NCBI RefSeq assembly: GCF_002959965.1
Contig: NZ_PREV01000026.1
Coordinates: 1,092,501-1,156,500, forward strand
DNA length: 64,000 nt
Source: Microbulbifer pacificus
Lineage (GTDB): Bacteria > Pseudomonadota > Gammaproteobacteria > Pseudomonadales > Cellvibrionaceae
Reading direction: 5' to 3'
Below, in pieces: positions 56,828 through 64,000 of the stretch; position 1 is the stretch's first letter; each line of letters starts with the position of its first letter. A program made the position numbers and the translations under genes. Below the pieces are notes generated by a model. It worked only from the letters and a program-made list of their open reading frames with translations. It searched no databases and was not told where the DNA came from.

Positions 56828-57307
56828 AACGTTTCTTCTTACAGATGACCGGTGCCGGACGCCGAATCAGCGTGTGCAGCCGGAAAAAATTCGGATAACT
56901 CACGAAACAGAAGCGAAAAACTCCGATGTTCCACGGGTGAGCTCAGGTTGCCGCCAAAGGCTGTGGCCGAAAATTCCAATTCGGCCGGGTGCGGCATTCA
57001 GTAGAAAGGATTCAGACACACTGTTGAGTACAGTGTTCCAGAAATGAGCCGGAAAACATTCCAGCCTACAGATGACGCAACTGGCGCTCGCGCCAGCCGC
57101 GGCACTATACCACAGTGCAGCAGACTGCCCAGTTTTAACTTCAGTCATGCACCGCCTGCACCTTTTGCCAACGCGCGGTCCCAAATTGCCGTGGAACCTT
57201 GGGTGCGCCGTCGTCTCACCATAGTGTTGCAGGCAGACTGCGGAATACGCAGCTCTCAGGGTTTAACCAACGTGACTGCTTTACGTGAAAACGGGGAGGG
57301 TAACAGT
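56828..57307. other. Divergent region between rhlE and the GNAT gene
   Basis: About 480 bp. The GNAT frame is open back to 57044, but no ribosome-binding site or family similarity supports that part. Promoters for rhlE and the GNAT gene should be here. The rhlE leader may be long, as in cold-inducible helicase genes; I see no cold-shock motif that I can name. Confidence 0.45.
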
Positions 57308-57877
57308 ATGACTGGTACGACGATGCGCGGGCGTTACGAGTCCACATCTGCATCCACATCGCCGTGGGAAGAAAATCACTACACTCTCAGGGATGGTCGC
57401 CAGGTTCTCATCCGGCCGGTAAGTCCGTCCGATGGTGACCTGGAAAAAGAGCTGATCGAGCATCTCTCTGCCGACACCAGTCGCATGCGCTTTCTCGGTG
57501 GTATCGGGCAGGTCAGTCGCCAATTGATCAGGATACTGACCGACAATGATGCGAACCACGAGGCCTTTATCGCGCTGACCGAATCCGGGGACGAAACCCC
57601 GCACGCCGTGGGGGTTGCGAACTTCGCCTGCGACCCTGACGGTCGCACCTGCGAATGCGCAATCGTGGTAGCCGATGACTGGCAGAATACGGAACTGGAT
57701 AAATATCTGCTGCAGGAACTGGTGGACGCCGCCAAAGTGGATGGCCTGGATGAGATCTACTCCATTGAATCCGCCAGCAACTCCGCGATTGACCATGTAG
57801 CGAGAGAACTGGGATTCAACTGCAAATCCGACCCCCGCGACTACACCATGGTGCGCTACAGCCTGAACCTGCATTGA
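57308..57877 (+). CDS. GNAT-family N-acetyltransferase
   Basis: A 189-residue protein from ATG at 57308, with GGAGGG about 9 nt upstream. The GNAT fold is recognisable in YTLRDGRQVLIRPVSPSDGD (first strand and helix), RMRFLGGIGQVS, HAVGVANFACDPDGRTCECA (central strands), and WQNTELDKYLLQELVDAAKV (a divergent acetyl-CoA site: NTELDK replaces the usual Q/RxxGxG/A loop). The missing glycine-rich loop is unusual and could lower activity. This type is related to the acetyltransferase part of Pat-like proteins. The substrate is unknown. It is a single gene. Confidence 0.8.
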   Translation: MTGTTMRGRYESTSASTSPWEENHYTLRDGRQVLIRPVSPSDGDLEKELIEHLSADTSRMRFLGGIGQVSRQLIRILTDNDANHEAFIALTESGDETPHAVGVANFACDPDGRTCECAIVVADDWQNTELDKYLLQELVDAAKVDGLDEIYSIESASNSAIDHVARELGFNCKSDPRDYTMVRYSLNLH

Positions 57878-58063
57878 TGCCGGTTTGACACAGGGAGATG
57901 ACGTACGGCGTCATCTCCCTCGGCCCCTCGGCGTGCCGTTCAATCAAACGTAAATCCGTTGACATTCTCGCGCCGTGGGCGTTTCCTAGAATGCGTGAAG
58001 CGATGCGCCCACGCTTTGTGGGCTATATACAAGAAGAACAAATAATAACTCCCGGAGCTCCCC

Positions 58064-58978
58064 ATGGAATCCAGCCCCCTGATCTCTATCGGCCTGCCGA
58101 TCTCGCTGTTCATCATCATGATCGGTATTGGCATGACGCTGACCGCAAGGGACTTTCACCAAGTCACTGTAAAGCCCGCTGCCCTGATCCTCGGCACCGT
58201 CACCCAGATACTACTGATGCCCGCGGCGGCCTTTGCCCTGGCCTGGACGCTGCAGTTGCCACCGGCCATGGCCGTGGGTCTTGTGGTCATCGCAGCCTGC
58301 CCGGGTGGCACCACATCCAACCTGTTCACCCTGCTGGCGCGCGGCAATGTGGCGCTCTCCATCGTGCTGACGATTTCTGCCAGCCTGATCACCATCATGA
58401 CGCTGCCGGTGTTTGCCAATTATGCCCTGGGACTGTATTACGGCACCCAGCAGGCGATTGAATTGCCGTTCGTAAAGACGGTATTGATGCTTTCAGTAAT
58501 CGTACTGCTACCCGTCGCCATCGGCATGCTGATCAAAGCCTTTCGCCCATCCCTGGCGGCACGCGCGGAAGGCATAGTGAGTATTTTCGGTGGACTGGTG
58601 CTGGCGGCACTGGTCATCGGTATCGTGTATGGACTCCGCGACCGCTTCCTTGACCTGATGATCCAGGCCGGCCCGGCTACCATCATGCTGAACCTGTTAG
58701 GTATCGGACTCGGGCTTTTGAGCGCGAAACTGACAGGCCTCGGCAAACGGGAAGGGGTCGCCATTGCCACCGAGCTCGGTATCAAGAACGGAACCCTGGG
58801 CTTGATGGTAACCCTCACCCTGCTGCAATCCGGCGACATGTCGATTCCCTCAGCCATTTACGGCGTGATCATGTTCCCCATCGGGTTCCTGCTGGTTGCC
58901 TTCAGTCGCCGCTGGATAAAGGGCGAACAAGTCAGTCCGGACCAGCCAACAGAACGCTCGATGCCAGTCCCGGATTGA
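58064..58978 (+). CDS. Bile acid:sodium symporter family (BASS) transporter
   Basis: A 304-residue membrane protein with nine or ten hydrophobic segments. Family features are MIGIGMTLTARDFHQVTVKP near the start, VIAACPGGTTSNLFTLLARG (sodium-site region) and TELGIKNGTLGLMVTLTLL (second crossover helix). Bacterial members carry organic anions such as pantoate, bile-acid-like compounds or metal oxyanions, with sodium. The substrate is not known. It lies about 190 bp after the GNAT gene and 80 bp before the alpha/beta hydrolase on the same strand. Confidence 0.93.
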   Translation: MESSPLISIGLPISLFIIMIGIGMTLTARDFHQVTVKPAALILGTVTQILLMPAAAFALAWTLQLPPAMAVGLVVIAACPGGTTSNLFTLLARGNVALSIVLTISASLITIMTLPVFANYALGLYYGTQQAIELPFVKTVLMLSVIVLLPVAIGMLIKAFRPSLAARAEGIVSIFGGLVLAALVIGIVYGLRDRFLDLMIQAGPATIMLNLLGIGLGLLSAKLTGLGKREGVAIATELGIKNGTLGLMVTLTLLQSGDMSIPSAIYGVIMFPIGFLLVAFSRRWIKGEQVSPDQPTERSMPVPD

Positions 58979-59058
58979 AAGTGGCATGCCCGATGACTGG
59001 CACCGTCTGACATAGCGCAATACAGTGTGCCTCTTCCATATTCGAGTGAGGCACACTT

Positions 59059-60126
59059 ATGTTCACAGCGGCCAGAAATAGTCTTCTGATATTTTTCCTG
59101 GGCGTTTGCGGCCTATCATCTGCCGGTACTGCCCAAACGTCGCCAACACCCTCACTGGATGAGGCCAGCCGTCCCCTCAGAATCCAACGCGACGTACGCT
59201 GGACCACCGCGGCGGGAATGCCACTGACTGTGGACATAGTCGCCCCCGAGATTATCGAGAGATCACTGCCGGTCGTCGTGATCTATCACGGTGGCGGCTG
59301 GTTGATCAACGACAATCAGATCATGAACTCCACCGCCCGATATCTTGCAAGCCACGGAAATTTCGTTGTGGCAAACATGAACTATCGGCTGCTTGGCGAC
59401 AATGACAACACCACCACAATGGACGACATCATTGGGGATGCGCTGGGAGGGCTATTATGGGTGAAAGAAAACATTGCACACTACGGCGGTGACCCTACAC
59501 GTATCGCGGTGACCGGTGACAGCGCCGGCGGACATCTGAGTGCGATGGTATTACTGGCCGCGCGCAGACTCAGCAGCGAGAAATTCTCACCGTCGAATCT
59601 CGCCTTCAGGCCGAGCTATATTCCCCCCGGCAAAACCCCGGAGCAGATTGCGAAGGAAGACAGCCTGCGGGTACAGGCTGCAGTACTGAGTTACGGATCC
59701 TTCGATATTTTTCAGTCGGCATTGAAGGGATTTGAAAGCCCGAACAATTTTTTCTGGCAAATGGGGAACGCGAAGGCACGGGGAATATTCGGGGAAACTT
59801 ACCGCGTAGAGAATCAACCGGAACTCTACAAAGCGGTCTCGCCGATCTACCTGGTTCCGGAGTCGGCAGACTACCGGCTACCGCCCGTATTCGCCCACGT
59901 TGGCAGCAGGGACACAACCACCCCACCAACCGCGGTAGAAGCCTTTGTCACCCGTCTGCGCGCCGCGGGCCAACCGGTAGAATACAAACTCTACCCGGGA
60001 AAGAATCACGCGTTTCTGGATAACGGCTGCAACGAATACCTCGGTACCTGCTTCGATCGGGATGCGCCGGATACCCTGGACGATATGATTGGTTTCCTGC
60101 AGCGGACACTCGGTGAGCAGGAGTAA
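59059..60126 (+). CDS. Exported alpha/beta hydrolase (HSL-type esterase)
   Basis: A 355-residue protein with a signal peptide to about residue 25. The oxyanion motif is VIYHGGGWLIN. The nucleophile is in VTGDSAGGHLSAM (Ser). Asp follows in VGSRDTTTPPTAVE and His in YPGKNHAFLDNG. This is the hormone-sensitive-lipase/carboxylesterase group. It may cut short acyl esters, for example acetyl groups on polysaccharides, in the periplasm; the substrate is inferred only. An insertion (ARRLSSEKFSPSNLAFRPS) lies after the nucleophile. It converges with the YdeI-like gene. Confidence 0.9.
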   Translation: MFTAARNSLLIFFLGVCGLSSAGTAQTSPTPSLDEASRPLRIQRDVRWTTAAGMPLTVDIVAPEIIERSLPVVVIYHGGGWLINDNQIMNSTARYLASHGNFVVANMNYRLLGDNDNTTTMDDIIGDALGGLLWVKENIAHYGGDPTRIAVTGDSAGGHLSAMVLLAARRLSSEKFSPSNLAFRPSYIPPGKTPEQIAKEDSLRVQAAVLSYGSFDIFQSALKGFESPNNFFWQMGNAKARGIFGETYRVENQPELYKAVSPIYLVPESADYRLPPVFAHVGSRDTTTPPTAVEAFVTRLRAAGQPVEYKLYPGKNHAFLDNGCNEYLGTCFDRDAPDTLDDMIGFLQRTLGEQE

Positions 60127-60144
60127 CGCTCGCGAGCGCGCAGT

Positions 60145-60681
60145 CTATTCGTGTTCCGGCGCGCGCAGTGCCTTGCTGTAGAAACCCGAGGTGTCAAAAC
60201 AGCATACCCGCTTTTTCCCTTCCGCCAGCATGTTGCAGGCATCATTGATCCGCTTCATGCGGGTTTTGTCCTGCTTGGCGGAGACTATCCAGTGTATCCA
60301 GTCCATCCGCGCGATCGTGGTCGTCGCCTCCCAGACATTGCGCGCTTCGGGGTTGGCGGCCAGCGCCTGGGCCAGATCCACGGGGAGCTCAGGTTCCGGC
60401 TCCTTTTCCAGTGGCCATATTTCAAGTGTGACCGAATCGCCGGCAGCAATGTCCGCCGCGTGCTGCAGCGCCTCACTGACCTTTAGCCAGTGACTCAGTT
60501 TTCCGTCAGGCTCAAGTGTCGCCTGAAATTCACAGCCATTGATCGTTCCTCCAACCGTCGTCCTGCCCCGTCTGGGGAGTTTATCGCTGGCATCTTTTGG
60601 CAAGAGCACGAATGTCCATGGGCTCCCGCCGGCATTCAATGGGCGAAGCAGCACGGTTTGAAATCTGGATTTATTTTTCAT
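60145..60681 (-). CDS. YdeI/OmdA-like protein with DUF1905 domain
   Basis: A 178-residue protein from ATG at 60681 (MKNKSRFQTVLL); the frame is open further upstream into the neighbouring gene without family support. The N-terminal DUF1905 beta domain (about 5-100) has TVLLRPLNAGGSPWTFVLLP and GTINGCEFQATLEPDGK. The C-terminal OmdA-type part has DLAQALAANPEARNVWEATT and the late IVSAKQDKTRMKRINDACNML. The family is poorly understood; YdeI-type proteins are linked to cationic peptide resistance in Salmonella. The gene follows the oxidoreductase by about 30 bp. Confidence 0.88.
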   Translation of the reverse strand: MKNKSRFQTVLLRPLNAGGSPWTFVLLPKDASDKLPRRGRTTVGGTINGCEFQATLEPDGKLSHWLKVSEALQHAADIAAGDSVTLEIWPLEKEPEPELPVDLAQALAANPEARNVWEATTTIARMDWIHWIVSAKQDKTRMKRINDACNMLAEGKKRVCCFDTSGFYSKALRAPEHE

Positions 60682-60712
60682 CGGCAGTATCGCAACAGTA
60701 TTCGAGGATCGA

Positions 60713-62413
60713 CTATACGGGCCGTCTTTGCTCTGCGGGCAACGCATTTGTCGAATCTGGTTTTGTTTGAAAAATCCGGCGCAGCAAGGGTAAGCCACGT
60801 CGCCACCCAAGGATACTCTGCGCGGTGACGACACCGGCAAACATTGCACCGGCAACGCCACAGCTCATAATGTCCTGACCGGTAAGGTACAGCCCATCAA
60901 TCCGGCTTTTCGGTCGCAGCCAGGCTTGGGTAAAGCGCTTGGGATCGTGATCCAGACCATAGATTTCACCACGACCGTAGCGGCAGAAATAGTCGGTGGA
61001 CAGCGGTGTTGACAGTTCACAATAGTCAATCTTTCCACGCAGTTGTGGAAAGTGTTTGTAGAGGTGCTCCAGCAGGCGCTCACTGAGCTGCCGTTTCAGT
61101 GCCTCGTAGTCGTCTCCGCGCTTACCCCAGGGCTGCCCGTGCCACTGGGAAAACCATTCGTATTTTCCCGGCGCGACAATCTCGATGGTGGCCCGCCCAG
61201 GGTAACGCTGGGAAAAACTGGGATCTTTGGCTGAAGGAAAGGAAATGTAGACCAGAGGAATTTCTGCCTCGCGATCATTGAGAAAGCGCTGCATATCGCG
61301 CTCATACTCGGCACTCGGGTAAAGCCAGTAATTGGTCTTCGGCAGGCCCAATTCCTCGGCGGTATGCCGCAGGCCGATATACAGGCACAGATGAGCCATC
61401 GACGGCTTGACGGTTTTCAGATCGCGACTGTAGCCGGCGTATTCACAGGCACTCCGAGGCAGCAGTTTTTCGAACGTATTGAACACGCCCGCACCGGAGA
61501 CCACCAGCGGCGCCGTGATCTCTGTACCATCGGCCATGCGCACACCGCGTGCGCGATTGCCATCCACGAGGATGGTTTCCACCTCGGCATAGGTGAAAAC
61601 CTCACCGCCACCGGACTGTATCTGCGGGATAATCGCTTCGGCAATTTTGCTCGCGCCACCCACCGGGTAATAGCCGCCATACAGGTAATGTTTGGCGATC
61701 AGTGCGTGAATGATAAAACTGCCGGTCTTGGGCGTCATACCATTGTCGCCCCACTGACCGGTCAGCACCGCGATCAGTTTTTCGTTGTCGGTAAGTTCGC
61801 GCAGGGCTTCGTAGGTCGTCTTGTTCAGATAGCCCGGCCAGCGCAGCTTTTTCCACAGGCGTATAAACGGTGCACACCAGGACGGCAGCAATTTTTCCAG
61901 CGTGATCAGTGGCATGGCACTGCCCACCGCGGCAATCCGTTTCAGATACCGCTCGATCGCACCGCGTTCCTCCGGAAAGCACCGCGTCAACTCTTCCACA
62001 AACGCATCGCGCCCAGCACGCAAGTCAAACGGCTCATCGCCGAGGTAAATACGATCGTAGGTGTCGTCCATTGGCGCCCAGTGCAATGCACCGGCGGAGA
62101 GAAAGTCGAACAACTGGCGTGTCATGGTGGGATGCGCACCCACATCACCGATATAGTGCACCCCCACATCCCACTCGTAACCGTTGCGATCGTAGGCGTG
62201 GGTAAAACCACCCGCGGTATAGTGCTGCTCCAGAACCAGTACTTTCTTGCCCACGGCACTGAGCAGTGCCGCAGTGGTGAGACCGCCGATACCGGAACCG
62301 ATCACGATCGCGTCGTAGTGGCCATCCAGCCGGCTTGCACGATAGCGCCTACCGATACGCAAGCGACTGGGTTTGGGGGTATTGCGCTCTTGCGCCTCGA
62401 TGGAGAGGGTCAT
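60713..62413 (-). CDS. Phytoene-desaturase/RetSat-like FAD-dependent oxidoreductase
   Basis: A 566-residue flavoprotein from ATG at 62413, with GAGG about 8 nt upstream; an ATG at 62428 would add five residues. The dinucleotide-binding motif AIVIGSGIGGLTTAALLSAV and the next strand VLVLEQHYTAGGFTHAY lie near residue 35. The C-terminal flavin motif is IDGLYLTGQDIMSCGVAGAM. Related enzymes (CrtI, retinol saturase) oxidise, isomerise or saturate isoprenoid chains. No phytoene synthase or other carotenoid gene is in the window, so the substrate is unknown. Downstream is the YdeI-like gene on the same strand. Confidence 0.88.
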   Translation of the reverse strand: MTLSIEAQERNTPKPSRLRIGRRYRASRLDGHYDAIVIGSGIGGLTTAALLSAVGKKVLVLEQHYTAGGFTHAYDRNGYEWDVGVHYIGDVGAHPTMTRQLFDFLSAGALHWAPMDDTYDRIYLGDEPFDLRAGRDAFVEELTRCFPEERGAIERYLKRIAAVGSAMPLITLEKLLPSWCAPFIRLWKKLRWPGYLNKTTYEALRELTDNEKLIAVLTGQWGDNGMTPKTGSFIIHALIAKHYLYGGYYPVGGASKIAEAIIPQIQSGGGEVFTYAEVETILVDGNRARGVRMADGTEITAPLVVSGAGVFNTFEKLLPRSACEYAGYSRDLKTVKPSMAHLCLYIGLRHTAEELGLPKTNYWLYPSAEYERDMQRFLNDREAEIPLVYISFPSAKDPSFSQRYPGRATIEIVAPGKYEWFSQWHGQPWGKRGDDYEALKRQLSERLLEHLYKHFPQLRGKIDYCELSTPLSTDYFCRYGRGEIYGLDHDPKRFTQAWLRPKSRIDGLYLTGQDIMSCGVAGAMFAGVVTAQSILGWRRGLPLLRRIFQTKPDSTNALPAEQRRPV

Positions 62414-62540
62414 GGGGCGGCCTCGCATTTATTGCTTTCGTTATAGCCCTACCATAGCGCCGCCAACCCATATATACAACAAGTTGCATAGCGGGCTGTG
62501 GAGACCGGATTCCCGCAGTAACGCGTTATTGCGCTGGAAA

Positions 62541-62570
62541 AAACAAAGCCCCGTAACCGGGGCTTTGTTT
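62541..62570. terminator. Bidirectional terminator after parE
   Basis: AAACAAAGCCCC (62541-62552) pairs perfectly with GGGGCTTTGTTT (62559-62570) around a 6-nt loop, flanked by A and T runs. On the minus strand it ends the parE transcript. Confidence 0.9.
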
Positions 62571-62575
62571 TTCGT

Positions 62576-64000
62576 TCAACTCACTTCGGCAAGATTGCCT
62601 TTCGACTCCAGCCACTGTTTTCTGTCGCCGGCACGTTTTTTCGCGAGCAACATATCCAACAGCTGATTGCTGTCGTCGCCCGCATCGATATACAGCTGTA
62701 CCAGGCGGCGAGTATTCGGGTCCATGGTTGTTTCACGCAGCTGCAACGGGTTCATTTCGCCGAGACCCTTAAAGCGGGTGACCTGGATCTTGCCTTTCTT
62801 TTTCTCCGCGGAGATGCGATCGAGAATCCCCTGGCGTTCGGCGTCGTCCAGCGCGTAGTAGACGTCCTTGCCGATATCGATACGGAACAGCGGTGGCATC
62901 GCAACATACACGTGGCCGTTGGTGACCAGTGGGCGGAAGTGACGCAGGAACAGTGCGCACAGCAGGGTCGCAATGTGCAGTCCATCGGAATCGGCGTCGG
63001 CGAGGATACAGATCTTGTTGTAGCGCAGACCTTCGAGATTGTCACTGCCGGGATCGACACCGAGGGCGACGGCGATATCGTGTACTTCCTGGCTCGCAAG
63101 AATCTCATTGGAATCCACTTCCCAGGTGTTCAGGATTTTTCCGCGCAGCGGCATGATCGCCTGGAATTCGCGGTCGCGGGCCTGCTTGGCGGAGCCGCCG
63201 GCGGAGTCCCCTTCCACCAGAAAGAGTTCCGAGCGGCTGGCGTCGCCACTGGAGCAGTCGGCGAGCTTGCCCGGCAGTGCCGGCCCCTGGGTGACCTTTT
63301 TGCGCGCGACTTTTTTCGCCGAACGCAGGCGTTTCTGCGCGTTGCTGATACACAGCTCGGCGAGTTTGTCGCCCTCCTCGGTGTGCTGGTTCAGCCACAG
63401 ACCGAAAGCATCTTTTGCCACGCCGGAAATAAACGCCGTGGCCTCGCGGGAGCTCAGACGCTCCTTGGTCTGACCGGAGAACTGTGGATCGGCGAGTTTG
63501 GCAGAGAGCACATACGAGCACTGGTTCCAGATATCCTCCGGCCCGAGTTTGACGCCGCGGGGCAACAGGTTGCGGATCTCACAGTACTCGCGCATGGCAT
63601 CCAGCAGACCGGCGCGCAGGCCGTTGACATGGGTGCCGCCCTGCGCGGTGGGGATCAGGTTGACGTAGGATTCCGCGGTAATTTCACCGCCTTCCGGCAG
63701 CCACTGTACCGCCCAGTCCGCGGCCTCGCTGGTGGCCGCAAAACTGCCGACAAAGGGTTCCGCCGGCAGCACTTCCCAGCCGCTATTGGCCGCCGCTAAA
63801 TAGTCCTTGAGGCCATCTTCGTAATACCACTGGTCCGATTCCCCATCCTGTTCATTGATGAAGGTGACACTGAGCCCAGGGCAGAGTACGGCTTTCGCGC
63901 GCAACAGGTGGCGCAGACGCGGTACGGAGAATTTGTTGGAGTCGAAATACTGTGGATCCGGCAGGAAGCGCACGCTGGTGCCAGTGGTGCGCTTGCCGCA
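62576..64000 (-). CDS. parE: DNA topoisomerase IV subunit B, C-terminal part (5' end beyond right edge)
   Basis: The open frame runs past base 64000, so the first ~160 residues (GHKL ATPase part) are missing. What is seen begins CGKRTTGTSVRFLPDPQYF and covers the transducer domain. The TOPRIM domain has LFLVEGDSAGGSAKQARDR and CILADADSDGLHIATLL (metal-binding Asp residues). The C-terminal tail follows, with FKGLGEMNPLQLRETTMDP. Length and the short TOPRIM spacing are ParE, not GyrB. ParE with ParC decatenates daughter chromosomes. Its stop is directly followed by a bidirectional terminator. Confidence 0.97.
   Translation of the reverse strand, partial: CGKRTTGTSVRFLPDPQYFDSNKFSVPRLRHLLRAKAVLCPGLSVTFINEQDGESDQWYYEDGLKDYLAAANSGWEVLPAEPFVGSFAATSEAADWAVQWLPEGGEITAESYVNLIPTAQGGTHVNGLRAGLLDAMREYCEIRNLLPRGVKLGPEDIWNQCSYVLSAKLADPQFSGQTKERLSSREATAFISGVAKDAFGLWLNQHTEEGDKLAELCISNAQKRLRSAKKVARKKVTQGPALPGKLADCSSGDASRSELFLVEGDSAGGSAKQARDREFQAIMPLRGKILNTWEVDSNEILASQEVHDIAVALGVDPGSDNLEGLRYNKICILADADSDGLHIATLLCALFLRHFRPLVTNGHVYVAMPPLFRIDIGKDVYYALDDAERQGILDRISAEKKKGKIQVTRFKGLGEMNPLQLRETTMDPNTRRLVQLYIDAGDDSNQLLDMLLAKKRAGDRKQWLESKGNLAEVS

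Overview
The window looks like a chromosomal segment of a marine, polysaccharide-degrading gammaproteobacterium. A Microbulbifer-like or other Cellvibrionales member is my best guess. It rests on gene content and base composition (an Oar-type TonB-dependent receptor, a GH43 enzyme, ettA, rhlE, parE, OmpW, AbgT), not on a marker search.

Layout. Bases 1 to about 32,400 are accessory DNA, AT-richer in places and full of insertion-sequence debris. Bases 32,400 to 64,000 are ordinary, densely packed core-type genes, ending in the C-terminal part of parE.

Accessory half, in order. (a) 1-2,002: a secreted Fn3/Ig-type protein running off the left edge and a short PQQ-type propeller protein. (b) 3,110-3,720: a small hypothetical gene and a chain of five hairpins ending in a terminator, a possible small RNA. 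(c) 3,926-10,000 on the minus strand: a class II microcin/bacteriocin locus. An HlyD-type adaptor and a peptidase-containing ABC exporter (PCAT) are translationally coupled and followed by two cassettes, each made of a double-glycine-type precursor, a perfect hairpin and a two-TM candidate immunity protein. The second cassette is preceded by a duplicated 3' end of the exporter gene, and a CPBP protease closes the cluster. (d) 10,575-14,774: a secreted subtilase with a P domain and a TPR/SPINDLY-type O-GlcNAc transferase, lying between IS ends. (e) 14,800-23,760: IS3-type fragments, a large secreted metzincin with a triple C-terminal repeat, a third decayed copy of the microcin export operon, a META-domain lipoprotein and a decayed Mu/Tn7-like transposon. 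(f) 23,938-26,782: HAD phosphatase-like protein, DEAH helicase and winged-helix/coiled-coil protein on one strand, with a divergent XRE regulator. I regard this as a candidate defence module. (g) 26,898-32,279: a four-gene operon of three different tyrosine recombinases plus a small coiled-coil protein, a recombinase-trio element that probably mobilises the neighbouring island and ends just upstream of ettA.

Core half: ettA, the TonB receptor, a hybrid histidine kinase, a periplasmic-type KatG, a 7TMR-DISM diguanylate cyclase, SMP-30/galM sugar genes, a MOSC protein, a questin-oxidase-like protein, a glutamine amidotransferase, OmpW, an AbgT transporter, GH43, an M20 amidohydrolase, rhlE, a GNAT protein, a bile-acid-symporter-family transporter, an alpha/beta hydrolase, a YdeI-like protein, a phytoene-desaturase-like oxidoreductase and parE. 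Two nested palindromes that share an inner core but have unrelated outer arms lie at 52.46-52.80 kb.

The best candidates for something undescribed are the microcin locus with its duplicated exporter 3' end, the helicase/wHTH/HAD operon beside the recombinase trio, and the nested palindromes.
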